From Labia minor (taxonomy: Eukaryota > Arthropoda > Insecta > Dermaptera > Spongiphoridae), in assembly GCA_963082975.1 (NCBI GenBank), contig OY720350.1:42311851-42375850 (forward strand): a stretch of 64,000 bases of DNA, in the 5' to 3' direction. Of the stretch, positions 47,761 to 59,488 are shown piece after piece; within the stretch, counting starts at the first letter, position 1; every line of letters starts with the position of its first letter. The notes below the pieces were generated by a model. The model saw only the letters and a program-made list of their open reading frames with translations, was not told where the DNA came from and searched no databases. The position numbers and the translations under genes are program-made.

Positions 47761-48165
47761 CATTGTTTGTAATTAATTAAGATTTGGATAGTTTGAAGTT
47801 TGCACAAATATCATTTAAGAATGTTTTTTATATTAAAAAGGCATTCAACGTTTTGAAGTTACTATATACAAATAAATATATTGAAATCTCTAGTAAATAT
47901 TCATCAACTTAAATACAAATATTATTTTTGTGTATTTATGTTTTTTAGTTTTCTCTAAAGTTTCCTTTACCACTTCTTTTTTTTTCTTTTTTATTACATC
48001 GACGTATATTTATGGGAATGAGGCAGACCCTAAAGCAAATAGTGATATTATTATTATTAATATCTCGTTTAGCGAGAAATCACTCGGTAGTTTAAAAAAC
48101 AAATTGGATATTGGATATTTTTTAAAAATATTGTGAATATGTTAATATAATATGTCTAAGTTAAT
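47761..48165. other. AT-rich spacer
   Basis: Low complexity. A 68-codon T-rich frame (47930-48136) is not convincing. Confidence 0.4.
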
Positions 48166-48166
48166 G

Positions 48167-48668
48167 GTAATTATTCAGGTAAACTCATTTCCATGGATTT
48201 GGATAATACTTTACCAGTGGGTTCCTTTTGCAATTCCAAATAAACTTTTCTTATGAAATTTTCCCCGGCATCTTATAGTTTTCAAGATAAAAATTATTAA
48301 AATAAAGATTGACAGATTAGTTATGAACGTCGAAATGTGCCATTAAGTAATGTTTTATTGACTAATTCACTAATTATTCACTTATTCACTAATTATATAA
48401 ATTCGGTTTGGATATAGGAAAATTATTTAAATCCAAACAGAACTTATAAAAACAGAAAATTAGTGCGCCCTCTGGTAGTCAAATGGATAAAACATCCTAA
48501 CCAAATAGAATATCAATGGATTTATATGCAAATTTTAATAATTTTTAACTCGTAAACTAGAAGAGGCACGGAAATATTGCACAAGAAAAGTTTACTTGGA
48601 ATTGCAAAAGGAACCCACTGGTAAAGTATTATCCAAATCCACGACAATGCGTTTACCTGAATGATTAC
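48167..48668. mobile_element. Long-TIR MITE, family D copy 2
   Basis: Arms of about 135 bp (48167-48303 and 48535-48668) carry tggatttggataatacttta and ccagtgggttccttttgcaa with their inverses. The centre shares ggatatag and attattcacttattcacta words with the 31372-31915 copy. No protein. Classification beyond 'long-TIR MITE' is uncertain. Confidence 0.75.
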
Positions 48669-48833
48669 CATATTAATTAATGGCTTGACCGAGTATTATG
48701 AATATATTCTCCAATTTAATATTCTTACTTTATAATTGTTTGTAGATCTCAATTATTAATTTATTTACTCAAATGCTTAAATGGCTAGGAATTTATATAA
48801 TGTTGAAAGCAAGTATAGTATAGACTTATAGAG

Positions 48834-49162
48834 CAAGGATCGGTAACCTTTTGAGACGGAACAGCCACAAATTACAATTTACAAAATTTCAAATTTTTTA
48901 AAGAGCCACTAGCATTTATGTTTCAATATTATAATATTTGATTAGAATTATAATTATAAATTTAATTTTTGATTTAAATTAAATAAACTGTTCTCTTTTG
49001 TTGTTCCTATTCTGCTTGAGTTATATATTTCATTTTTTGCAATGTAATTTTTTTGAATATGGAAAATAAAATAATATAATTAATAATATAATGGACTAGA
49101 GAGGCACATCTTGACATCGAAAGAGTCATATGCGGGTCGTGAGCAGCAGGTGGCCTCCCCTG
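48834..49162. mobile_element. hAT-type MITE, decayed
   Basis: The left end caaggatcggtaaccttttg and right end ggtggcctcccctg are degenerate forms of the common hAT ends CAGGGGTCGGCAACC and its inverse. The flanks (ttatagag, gtataggt) only partly agree. No transposase. Confidence 0.5.
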
Positions 49163-50390
49163 GTATAGGTAAGTTAATAAATAATTGAAAGTTACTCTCT
49201 CCATTACACAATTTCTCTATCATATTTATGAAATATTTTATTTTAGTTAAAAAAAGATATTCTATAATTAGCCCTTTAATTAAATATTAATTAATAAAAA
49301 ATAGATTATTTTTAAAAAAAATATCCTTGTAGATAATATATATTAATAATTATAGTCTAAAAATTATAATTAACATACAATTATGAATAATATTTTGCAA
49401 AACGACCTTATATTAATATTTTATTTTAATTAGGATATTATTTGATACCTATTATTAATTAGTTGTCTTAAGTAAAACACAATTAAAATTAGATTAATTT
49501 TTCATCTCAAAAATTCATTAATTTATGAATGAATTTGTGAATTTCATAATAATCCTCTGCATCTTTATTAACATTAAATATATGTACATATGCATAAACG
49601 GATCTATAAATTTTGTTAGTATAATATATGATTAGATATAATAAAATATATTAATACTATTATTATAATATACGATTAATTGGAGGTTGTCAAACAATCT
49701 TTGTTTAACGCATTAAACCTCAAAGGTTTTTGAAAACAATGTTCAAAGCATATTTTGCTAATTAACTCTTTTATATTAGGCATCAAAATATAACACCAGC
49801 TTAAAAAAAAAATTCTTAAAATTTAATCATTTTTAATTTTCAATTAGCGAAAATTGAAATTAAATTTCAAAAAAATAAAAATTTTAGCTCTTTTTCAAAT
49901 CTTTTATTTGTTTTTGTTTTTTGAAAAAATGAAAATTGTTTATATTAAATATTTTTATTATTATTATTATTATTTTACTTTAAATTCTTTTTGAATGCTT
50001 CATTAGTTTTGTCTTTAAAGATAATATTTTTTCAAATAATTATTTTTAAAATTAAACTTTACATTATATATCGTGATGTCTTATATATATATATATATAT
50101 ATAAAAACTCTGGATCAACATATAAAATACCGAATCCAAACGTTGACTTTTAAATTAAATCAGGAATATTTTTTTTCTTTACACGATTATTTTCTATTAT
50201 CGCTTGTGTCTCCGACAAATGAGTTTTGGAATTCAATTTGATGGGTCCCATCTAAAAGGAAATTGATAGACTGTTTTAGTAATCATAATGATAAAAAGTC
50301 GATTAGTTTATCCGGAGAGGTCGGACAGATGGGCTGCCACCCCCCAGATGAACGAAGGGATGGAGACACTCAACTTTAAACTCTCTTTCT

Positions 50391-50438
<48 letters not shown>

Positions 50439-51067
50439 CATAAAAAAAATCAATCCTCCCCCTTGAATTTTGTATTTTTTGAGAAGATTGATTTGATTAT
50501 CAACATTTATGAATCAGCTCTTAGAAATTTTTTGTTTTTTTTTTTGTTTAAATCCTTGATAATTCAATTGAAATTTAAGAACATGCCCGGGGCGTTTAAT
50601 ACATCCCCCCTTATCGTGTTATGTTAGTAATCTTTTTATAGATGATTAACTTTTTAGATTTAGATTACGTCATTCAGTCAAATGTCACTCTGGAACAGGT
50701 TCAAGGAACATTTGGTGTGGAGCCAATTGGTTTTGAAATTGAGATGCAAAAATGATTATATAATTTAAGCCATTATTATATAAATATATTAAATAAATTA
50801 AATATATTAAAATCATTTTTTTTTTGTTTTATTTGAAAACCACTAAAATTAATTTTGATCTTTTATGAGAAATTATAATTTATAATTTTTCTTTACGAGG
50901 GCCCTGAAAAGAGCAATTGAATGATAAATACTCAATTTTGTTGACATAATCAGATCCTGAAAAAATAAATTTAATTATGTCCACAATGACTTGTCACTAA
51001 GCAACGAGGAACGCCACCCTGAATTTATATACCTTCTATCTGTGAAGTAATATCAGGAAGATGGTGA
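49163..51067. other. AT-rich stretch with a long (TA)n tract
   Basis: Contains (TA)n at 50082-50103 and, longest in the window, 50393-50436. More complex patches at 50280-50390 (around gacagatgggctgccacc) and 50580-50760 show no coding signature. Confidence 0.45.
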
Positions 51068-51069
51068 TA

Positions 51070-51542
51070 CGAGGGCAGGTCAATAAATCCATGATTTTTT
51101 GAATTTCATGTCTCTTAAATGAAATAGAAACTATCAGTTGACTCCTGTCGAAATTTGAACCAACTGGATCTTTTAGTATTTGTCTGACATCCATTAATAG
51201 CAGACTAACTCGTGATTTGAGGATAAAATAGAAAAAAGTGAATTTCCATGAAAATCCATGAATTGATAAACGAATTGCTCCCTCATCCGCTCTATTCTCC
51301 GGATTTAACCCCGTGTGACTATTTCTTATTTCCAAACCTGTTGAAATGCTTCGGCGGAAAGAAATTTGACTCCGACGATGAAATCATCTCACAAATAAAT
51401 CTATTTTGATGTCCTGGACAAATCTTATTTTTTTGGAAGGGATAAAAAAGTGTATAGAACTCAAAAAGAAGACTAAAATAATTTTTTATACAAAAACTTG
51501 TGTTTCATTTAAAAAGTCACGGACTTGATTGGCCTGCCCTCG
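51070..51542 (+). mobile_element. Mariner element, internally deleted
   Basis: Ends cgagggcaggtcaataaatc and its inverse (gattggcctgccctcg) are flanked by TA (51068-51069; 51543-51544). Only 473 bp remain. Inside on the + strand is the C-terminal block LYSPDLTPCDYFLFPNLLK followed by FGGKKFDSDDEI, with the third catalytic Asp (PCD) kept. The N-terminal DNA-binding and first two catalytic parts are gone. Confidence 0.85.
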
Positions 51543-51544
51543 TA

Positions 51545-51929
51545 CATTGGCGGCAAATCCACTGCGAGCTCATTGGATATAATAAAATGCAATAGAAATG
51601 TATATAATAAGGTTTGTTTTAAAAAGTTAAAAATTAAAGAAAAATAATATTAATAATTCATCAATTAATTAATTAATTAATATTATTAAATTCCAATATA
51701 CTGAATCTTGTGTAAATTGCATTATAAATAAATTTTATATAAAAAACAAAGTCTATTAATTAAAGAATCGACAACGACACAAAATTTAAACTAACCATGA
51801 TGACTTTATCCGGAAGCAAAATATAAGTTGAATTACATAAGTAGATTACCAATATAAGTAAAATTAATTATTCCTCAATGTTTAAATATATTTATATTTT
51901 CAGATTTTGGGCTATGCGCAATTTTATTT
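51545..51929. other. AT-rich spacer
   Basis: Nothing recognised. Confidence 0.4.
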
Positions 51930-51933
51930 TTAA

Positions 51934-52175
51934 CACACTATAAGCGGGGTGGGTATTTGTACCCGTTGCGGGGACTGGCACTTATAAGCGGGGCGGGTAT
52001 TTATACCCGTTGCCACTTATATAATATATATTTTCCCTTGTGTCACTTAAAATTACTTATTTTAAACGATAACTAATATATATCCCTCATATAAGTGGCA
52101 ACGGGTATAAATACCCGCCCGCTTATAAGTGGCAGTCCCCGCAACGGATACTAATACCCGCCCGCTCATAGTGTG
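51934..52175. mobile_element. TTAA-flanked palindromic MITE (piggyBac-like)
   Basis: Inverted arms of about 90 bp start CACACTATAAGCGGG and end with the inverse. TTAA lies on both sides (51930-51933; 52176-52179), the piggyBac target. Each arm itself contains two versions of a ~36-bp subunit (ATAAGCGGG...TATTTATACCCGTTG). Much less AT-rich than its surroundings. No coding. Confidence 0.8.
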
Positions 52176-52179
52176 TTAA

Positions 52180-53001
52180 TATACTATAAATTGTCACTAA
52201 TTTTTTTTTTTAAGTATATTCATTTAAAACTTGTCTTCTTCTTTTTTATTATGTTCTTTAATTAATGATTTATAAATTATTTTATTCAGTTATCATTTTT
52301 CTTTCTTTATTTCATAAAAAACAATGATTGAAATTTTTTTTTTAATATATCTATGTTGATCGTGCTATTAATTCTGAAGTTTATACGATCCTTTGACTTA
52401 AAATAACAGTGACTCGGTCGATTAATTTTTTTTTTTGTTCGTTTATTCTGATCCAATTGTAACAACCCTTGGAAAATGGGATTGGGAATCTCATCTTTTT
52501 TATGCACCCCTTTCTCTATTTCTCTTTCGGTCTCTCTTTCAAGAGTTTCAATTATATTATCGATCAAATTATAATATTTTTATAGATAGATTGAAGAATT
52601 GATTGCAAAACCTTAATCTTTTATCGAATCGTTTAATTTCTAATCTACTAGCAACTGAAAAAATACAGGGTGAACAAAATAGACATGAGTACGGCCATTA
52701 TTTTAAATTACAAAAACAAAGAAGAAAATTAATTAAAAATTTTTGAAAAATATCTCATAAGGCTTATTTTCTAGATAGAGAAATAAATAATTCTATAAAA
52801 TATGGGTATAAAGAAAATACAATTCAATATTATCAACAAAAATTTACAGACTTATTTTAATTGCGAACCTAAACTTCAGATTAACTTATTCAAATTTTTT
52901 TAAAAATTTCTTGTAGTACGTTTCGTTGATAATTAAAAAAATATAACTAAGTAAGTTATATAATTAGAATTAGTAATTTATTTGATTAAGAATATATTTT
53001 T
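52180..53001. other. AT-rich stretch, no gene seen
   Basis: A minus-strand open frame (52307-52567, 86 codons) is lysine-rich with no domain and is not called. Low complexity otherwise. Confidence 0.4.
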
Positions 53002-53078
53002 ACCGACCGGCGATACATTCAAATTAATTTATTTCAAACCGTCAGTCGGATCTGCGCCTGGCCACATGTCAACTTATT
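53002..53078 (+). mobile_element. Helentron-like family A, ends-only deletion derivative
   Basis: Only 77 bp: the left end ACCGACCGGCGATA is joined directly to the right-end block (aaattaatttatttcaaacc, GTCAGTCGG), the decayed hairpin and the AACTTATT tail. It keeps both subterminal repeats but none of the body. Confidence 0.75.
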
Positions 53079-53358
53079 TAATGTGTTTTAAGAATGATTT
53101 TTACTATAGTCTTCTAATACGATTATACTACTTATTCCAGGCATATAACTCAAACAGGAATGGAATTATCAAATTGGACTCCAGACATGTACGAAATATA
53201 AGTGAATAATGATCACTTATATTCATCATATTTAAGGTCCTTATTTATTAATTATATAATTATATTGATGTTTAATGTTGAAGCTTAAAACATGAATCTA
53301 AATAAATAAATAATAAACTATAATAATTTAAGCAATGCATTTATTAATCTTTATGTAA

Positions 53359-54011
53359 ATGTCGTAGGCAGTTGGCAATTTTAGGAAAATAGCATTTGCC
53401 TAGACAAAAGCCATTTGGCTAAATCTTTGTTGGACAAATGCTCTCCCAGTCAATAAACAATTATATTTTGTTCGTTGTTTTTAAATAAATATGTTGGTGA
53501 AATAGCTCAATGAAAGCATGGGTTGTCCTAACGTAAATAATTAAGATTCATGTTGAATTCATTTAATTTTAAGGATAATTTATTATAAACAAAATATATT
53601 TAACAATATAGCCAAAGAATTCGAGTAGAAGTAATATTTTTTCGCAATTATTTTGTTTAAGTATATTTTTTTTCAAAAATATTTGTTTCGTTATTAAATT
53701 GTTTTAATTGATTAAAAGATTTTTTGAAAATAAATAATATTTGTGTATTTTTTCAGTTTCTTCCTACTCACTTTTTTCCAGGTTTGCTACTTTTACTAAG
53801 AATGGAATGCAAAGAAGGCAGACGAATACACTGATTGTGTGTCTTGTTCATCTGTCATCGGTCCAATAAATATCCGATATTTTCTGAACTATTTTCGTAG
53901 TCAAATTGAAATGAAATAATAGTTCAAACTATTTGCCCAACAAAGATTTAGCCAAATAGCTTTTGCCTAGGCTAATGCTATTTTCCTAAAATTGCCAACT
54001 GCCTACGACAT
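53359..54011. mobile_element. Long-TIR element of unknown superfamily
   Basis: Arms of about 83 bp (53359-53441 and 53929-54011) start atgtcgtaggcagttggcaa and are inverse with few mismatches. The interior is A/T rich with one complex patch at 53780-53880. No transposase frame. Flanks (tgtaaat, ataaata) do not give a clear target duplication. Confidence 0.75.
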
Positions 54012-54211
54012 AAATACTAAACTACATTGGAAATGTGAATTTATAATTTATTTTATGTAGCTGTTATTTAATTGAATAAATGAATATTATAATTTTTATT
54101 GAATACAAGTTCAAAAATATTTAAGTAAATGTAGAATGATAAATGAGATTTGAAAATTTGAAAAAGGGCCGGGAATCATTTTAAAATAATTAAATTAAAC
54201 TTATTATTTTT

Positions 54212-54480
54212 ACTATCTCGCCACATTTGTTTTACTCTAAATCAGTGATTCTCAACCTTTTTTTTTTACAGTGGCACACTTTTAACAGTTTAAAAATTTG
54301 GCTGCCCACAAAGAAAACCTGACGTGGTGCCATCAACCAAGAGCCAAACACGCCCTCTTTTAATAAATATTATATATTAATTTTAATTTATAATTTAATT
54401 AATTTAATTTAATTTAAATATAATATATGTTGATCAATCCATTTCAAAATTGCGAGATAGTCGAGTAGAGACACTCCAGA
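54212..54480 (+). mobile_element. Helentron-like family B remnant with a hAT scrap
   Basis: Begins tactatctcgcca (5' end of B). After ~25 bp it is replaced by cagtgattctcaacc, a hAT-type end with part of its body (54244-54310). It rejoins B at acgtggtgccatcaaccaag and ends GCGAGATAGTCGAG plus the hairpin. Most of the B body is gone. Confidence 0.7.
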
Positions 54481-54811
54481 TTTTTTTCAATATATTTTTT
54501 TTTGAATTTTGATAATAAAATAATATAATTATTAATATTTTTATTAGATTTTTTTTTAAATATATTATTATTCGAAAAAAACTAAATTCGAAGTTATTTT
54601 AAGTTTGTTTTTAATTAGATGTTGATCAATCCATTTCAAAATTGCGAGATAGTCGAGTGGAGACACTCCAGATTTTTTTCAATATATTTTTTTGAATTTT
54701 GATAGTAAAATAATATAATTATTAATATTTTTATTAGATTTTTTTTTTAAATATATTATTATTCGAAAAAAACTAAATTCGATGTTATTTTAAGTTTGTT
54801 TTTAATTAGAT
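54429..54811 (+). repeat. 192-bp tandem duplication of the B 3' end and flank
   Basis: Two direct units, 54429-54620 and 54621-54811, each starting gttgatcaatccatttcaaa. Each contains the B 3' repeat and hairpin and then an A/T tail ending tttgtttttaattagat. They differ only at scattered positions. Confidence 0.85.
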
Positions 54812-55640
54812 ACTAGGTAATTGTTATAAAGTAATATTGATGATTTGTTAAGATGATAAAATAAGCAATTGTCAATGATGAAAGTATAAAGGAGGGCTTA
54901 TTAATTATCACTAAGTTCGTTTGGATGAGAGTAGATCATAAGCCGAGGGTCCACCCTGTGGTTGACAACCAATCTCGGACTCTTTCTGACTTTGATGGCC
55001 TCCGGGGTGGTTCTCTCTCGATTCAGCGAGGGTGACGTTGGGCGTCGATAACGAAATTTTCCGAGTGCCTTGAATTTTGTGGGACAAGTTTTAATATCAG
55101 CCCTCATCCCACCCTTCGGGCATTTTCCAGGGCCAATCACCCGTCTACGATTTGGATGGACCCGGCGGGTGTCTAAAATGTCTACTCAAACGTAAAAAAA
55201 AACTCTTTCGATTAAAAAAATACAATGTCAGTTCTTTGATTTCAAATATGACAGAGAGCGACAGAGATAGAAAATTAAATTTTCAGTTTAAATTACAAAA
55301 CCGCCATCGTGTAAATAATGATGATGTTCACTGATGATGGTAAAATAAAAAAAAAAAAAATAAACTCAGATCAAAAGCATCCAATGAGCTTTAAATTGTT
55401 TAATGAAAACAATAATTAATGTCGCTAATAAATGTGTAACGCGTTTAATCGTGTCATTTGGTGTAAATTTCCTGTGTCTATGCTAATGGCGCATCACAAC
55501 ATGACATTAACCGATTAATTTGTGGATGGGGTGCAAACCAATCAGAGGCCACCTTGGACAGGAAATTACCTGTTAATCACAGAAGGGGCCAAATGTGCTC
55601 GGCCCCCTTTTTGTCATCCAACATTATTTGCTTTCTTCCT
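54812..55640. other. Two complex low-repeat islands, candidate conserved non-coding DNA
   Basis: 54895-55185 and 55400-55620 are clearly less AT-rich and non-repetitive. The second has many homeodomain-type words (TAATTAAT, GATTAATT) within mixed sequence. Several short frames are open in different phases with no domain resemblance. I see no exon with good splice sites. Confidence 0.35.
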
Positions 55641-56551
55641 ATATACACATGTGCGCCACGAAAAGAGAAAAAACAAAAAAAAAAAAATACAAAAATCAAT
55701 TTCCTGCTCCCGTCGGAAATCTACTGTTTGAGGTTGGATCGATTAGGTTCTTATTAAAAAGTTGTTGTTTTGAAAAAAAAAAAATAAAAAAAAAAAATAT
55801 ATAAAATAAAATATACTAAACTCAAAAGTTTTTCATTTAACATTTGATTGATAATTTAAAATATATATGTATATAGATTTATATATATATATATAAATAT
55901 ATAGCTTATATATCAAGTTTGATTATTATTAACCACAGAGTTCTAAAGTTTAGATAACTAATTTTGAATAATTCCATCTCTCTGTTTCTAAATCTCTAAT
56001 ATTTTAACTAAAAATATCAAGAATAATTATTTTGATATTTTTAAAATCTTTAAATGAAAAAGAATATTATAAACAATTGTAAGTTAGATCACATAAAAGA
56101 CAAATTTAATTTAAATTTAAATTGTTTCTATGAATAAAAAGACATTACAATCCAAAGTTTCAGAATTAAATTAAAATACAACACAAAATTGCCTATATTC
56201 AAAAAATGAAACTTATGTACTCTAATTCGTATTTCAGAAAGAAAATTCAAAAAATAAACAATGATCAGAATTATTTTAATCATAAAATTAAATTACTTTT
56301 TATAAATATAATGATTTACTCGTAAACAGAATATATGATATATTGCTGAATACAGTATAAATAACTGTATATGTTAATTATTATATATAAATAATTGAAA
56401 AACTACTTGTAAATACTAAAAAATAAACCTAACTCGACTGGTTTTTAGACAATGAAAGTAAATTTTAATTATATATAATTTGTCGATTTAACCTGAATTT
56501 TTTTTTGTAATGTCTTTCAATTTATAAATGTAACTGAAAATTAAAATAATT
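55641..56551. other. AT-rich stretch, no gene seen
   Basis: A-runs at 55675-55688 and 55775-55798, (AT)n at 55881-55904. Three short overlapping lysine-rich frames at 55522-55804 follow the A-runs and are not genes. Confidence 0.45.
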
Positions 56552-57179
56552 ATAAGTTGACCTGTGGCCAGGTCCGAATCGACCAACGATTTGAATTAAA
56601 TTAATTTCCAGCTTCAGAAACAATTTCAAATAATTTTAATATATCTATTAATGTAATAAAAAACAGATATGGATATAATATAAATATTTTTAATTTTATT
56701 TTATTTATAATATATATGTAAGACCAGGCTGTGACGTTATGAATGGTTGGATGACGTCATATAATTTTAAATTAAGAAAAAACTAATAAAGTTGATTTTT
56801 CTCGAGGATAAAACCAATACAAAGTGCATGATTCGTGGAGATATGTAAAAAATCTCCTCATGTGAAATTTGGTGTGAAAATAACCCTTCCCTTCCTATCG
56901 TCGATCGCTAATACTACCACTTCCGGTTTCCGGATTTGCACCAAAAGTTGATCAATTCATCCCACTGATGCATTAAATAAATCTACCATATTTCATCAAA
57001 GTCCATTGATCCGTTCAGGCTGGACACATCTATACGGACGGACGGACAGACGGACAGACATCATGCTAAAAATACTTATTTCTGTTAAGAAAATGCATGA
57101 TTCGTGGAGATATGTAAAAATCTCCACATGTGAAATTTAGTGTGAAAACAATAACTCTCTTACTATCGTCGGTCGGTAA
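56552..57179 (-). mobile_element. Helentron-like family A, full-length copy
   Basis: The hairpin end (aagttgacctgtggccaggt) is at 56554-56573, and the 5' end, ACCGACCGACGATAG on the minus strand, at 57164-57178. It has a short (GGAC)n tract at 57036-57058. Its left ~460 bp lie outside, and its right ~170 bp inside, the large tandem duplication. Confidence 0.85.
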
Positions 57180-57245
57180 TTAAAATTAATTTAAAAATGA
57201 AAATCCAATTGAATTTTAAAATAATATAATAATAATACATTAATA

Positions 57246-57430
57246 TTATAAGGGAATTTTGTAAATAAAACCACATATTGATATTTGTTATTGTAAATTT
57301 ATTCAAAAATATATATATTTATAATTAAATTAAGAAGTCTAATATTTAAAAAAAAAAAAAAAAATAATAATGAATAAATTTACAATAACAAATATCAATA
57401 TGTGGTTTTATTTACAAAATTCCCTTATAA
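57246..57430. mobile_element. Foldback element with perfect 60-bp arms
   Basis: 57246-57305 and 57371-57430 are exact inverses separated by 65 bp that include an A17-like run. A ~42-bp block from the loop (ttaagaagtctaatattt) recurs at 57592-57634. A copy lies in the second duplication unit at 60095-60279. Confidence 0.85.
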
Positions 57431-58334
57431 ATAAAAACAACCACCAAAGCTTTAATAATTTAATATCTACTAATCAATAATATTATTAATAAATTAAATA
57501 AAATGTATCAACATTGCTATCTTCAGACTGATCGTCCCATGGAATAGACAGATACCGAGATTGATTAATATATTTGATAATATATATATAAAAATATATA
57601 TATTTATAATTAAATTAAGAAGTCTAATATTTTTAATTGAAAGAATTTTTTTTTATTTACTTTTTAATTTAAATTAATAATAATTTAACTTTATTTTAAT
57701 GTATATGGCTATACTGTGCTGATCAATTTGGTAAATCAATATCAACTAATCAGAACTTTGAAATTATGAAGTAAAATTTCAGCCTAATTTTGTTTTATTT
57801 ATTTACTATCTATTTAATGTTAATATTGAAACGTTAATGCTTAAATTTAAATTGGCTCAATTTAAATATTTAATTGATAAGTATATTTTATTTAAAAAAT
57901 ATTATAATAATATAAATTTATAAATAATATCTACTTGTATATATATTTACCATAAATAAATAATTCTTTCTACTCATAATAAACTTTTATTTATTTTAAT
58001 ATACTCACAATTCAATATCAATAAAGTACGTATCTAATTCTATTTAATGATTATTTATTTATCTACATATATATATATATATATATATATATGCTCAGAG
58101 ATGTATAATGATAAGAAAAATAGGTAAAAATTAAATGACTAAACAATATTCATTTAATTCCTAAAACATAAAAATGAACTGCCCTTTATAATAATAATAT
58201 ATAATTAGTTTATACCAGTATCTATTTTTCTTGTTATTTTTGTCCAATAGCGTTCATTATTTATATCAAAGCAATTGCTATGGAAAAAATTAAAAAATAA
58301 AAAAAAAATAAAAAATAAAATAATAGTTCAATTG

Positions 58335-58640
58335 AAATATTGGCTCTCGGCGCCTTTGCAATCATATTAATGGGGTCCGATGCATTTTATTAGAGATCTA
58401 TTAAAATAATCTACATGGATAACATTTATATAGATATAAAGAGATAGAGAAATGTATATGTAAGTGTGGGTGGGTGGTGGTCGGGAGGGGGGTGTATAGC
58501 AACATGGTGATCGCCTCGGGAACATTGATACCGAACCTATCGAGTTAAAAGCTTTTCAAATATTTATATTGAAAATTACGCTGGCAAGCCCTGCGGGGGT
58601 TGAAGATAGACAGGTAGGCAGCCAGACGACAACCGCCCAA
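58335..58640. other. Complex low-repeat island inside duplication unit 1
   Basis: Less AT-rich block (ggctctcggcgcctttgcaa at the start, G-rich centre, ccagacgacaaccgcccaaa near the end). No coding signature. Duplicated at 61184-61489. Candidate conserved non-coding DNA. Confidence 0.3.
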
Positions 58641-58981
58641 ACCAACTATTATTTTAGATTGTTATCTCAATCTAAAACAAGAGATTCATTCAATTATATC
58701 GAAAGTCATCCTATATAAATAAAATGAAATTGATCTCAACGATAAATAGACAAAATGAATTCGATAAACAAAAGATAGATACTTTGTCAAGTAAAATAAT
58801 AATAAACAATAAACAAGAAAGAAAATAGAAAAAGTTATTTTTTAAATTTGATACATATACAATAATATTTTCATATAGAGAGGCAATTAATTAAATGCCT
58901 TATAGAGATGTATAATTTTATGTTACACGTATAGGATAAAGTTTACAGAATAAATAAAAAAATAAATCAAGAATTCAAATA

Positions 58982-59488
58982 CAGTAGAACCTCGATAACT
59001 CAAACCTCGGTAACTTAAAAACCTCTATAACTTCAAAAAATAATATGTTCCCTTTCCATCAGAGCCCAAAACCTCAATAACTTAAAATACGCAACCTCTA
59101 TAACTTCAATAAGTAATCTCTGTATTGGCTCTCAGAAGCTGAAATCTTGAAGAAACAAGAATCAGGAGAAAGTCTTCAATGTAAAAGACGAAAAATTGTC
59201 AAATTCCCTAATTTAGAACAATGTTTGTTTACGTGGTTCAAACAGTTTCGAAACAAAAACATCAGTGTTAGTGGACCAATACCAAGCTAAAGAGTTTGCT
59301 AATTCGCTGAAAATCAAAAATCTTAAAGCCAGCAATGGCTGGTTAGAGAATTTTAAGAAGTGACATGATTTAGACTTTAAAAAAATGTTATTAACCTATC
59401 CCTAACATAGACCCTTGATAACTTAAAACCTCTATAACTTAAAATATTTTGTGTTTCTCTTGGACTTTAACTTATCGAGGTTCTACTG
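58982..59488 (+). mobile_element. Pogo-like MITE with CENP-B-type HTH remnant, unit 1
   Basis: Ends CAGTAGAACCTCGATAACT and its inverse (TTATCGAGGTTCTACTG), flanked by TA, match pogo/Tigger-type termini. The interior (59200-59365) encodes decayed sequence like the CENP-B-type DNA-binding domain of pogo transposases: a LEQCLFTWFKQFRNKNISVS stretch followed by GPI, then ...SNGWL-like words in another frame. The DDE catalytic region is missing. 507 bp. Confidence 0.8.

Noticed and set aside
50393..50436. The long (TA)n tract as a promoter or origin
   Set aside because: Many similar tracts occur across the window without nearby genes. It is treated as a microsatellite.
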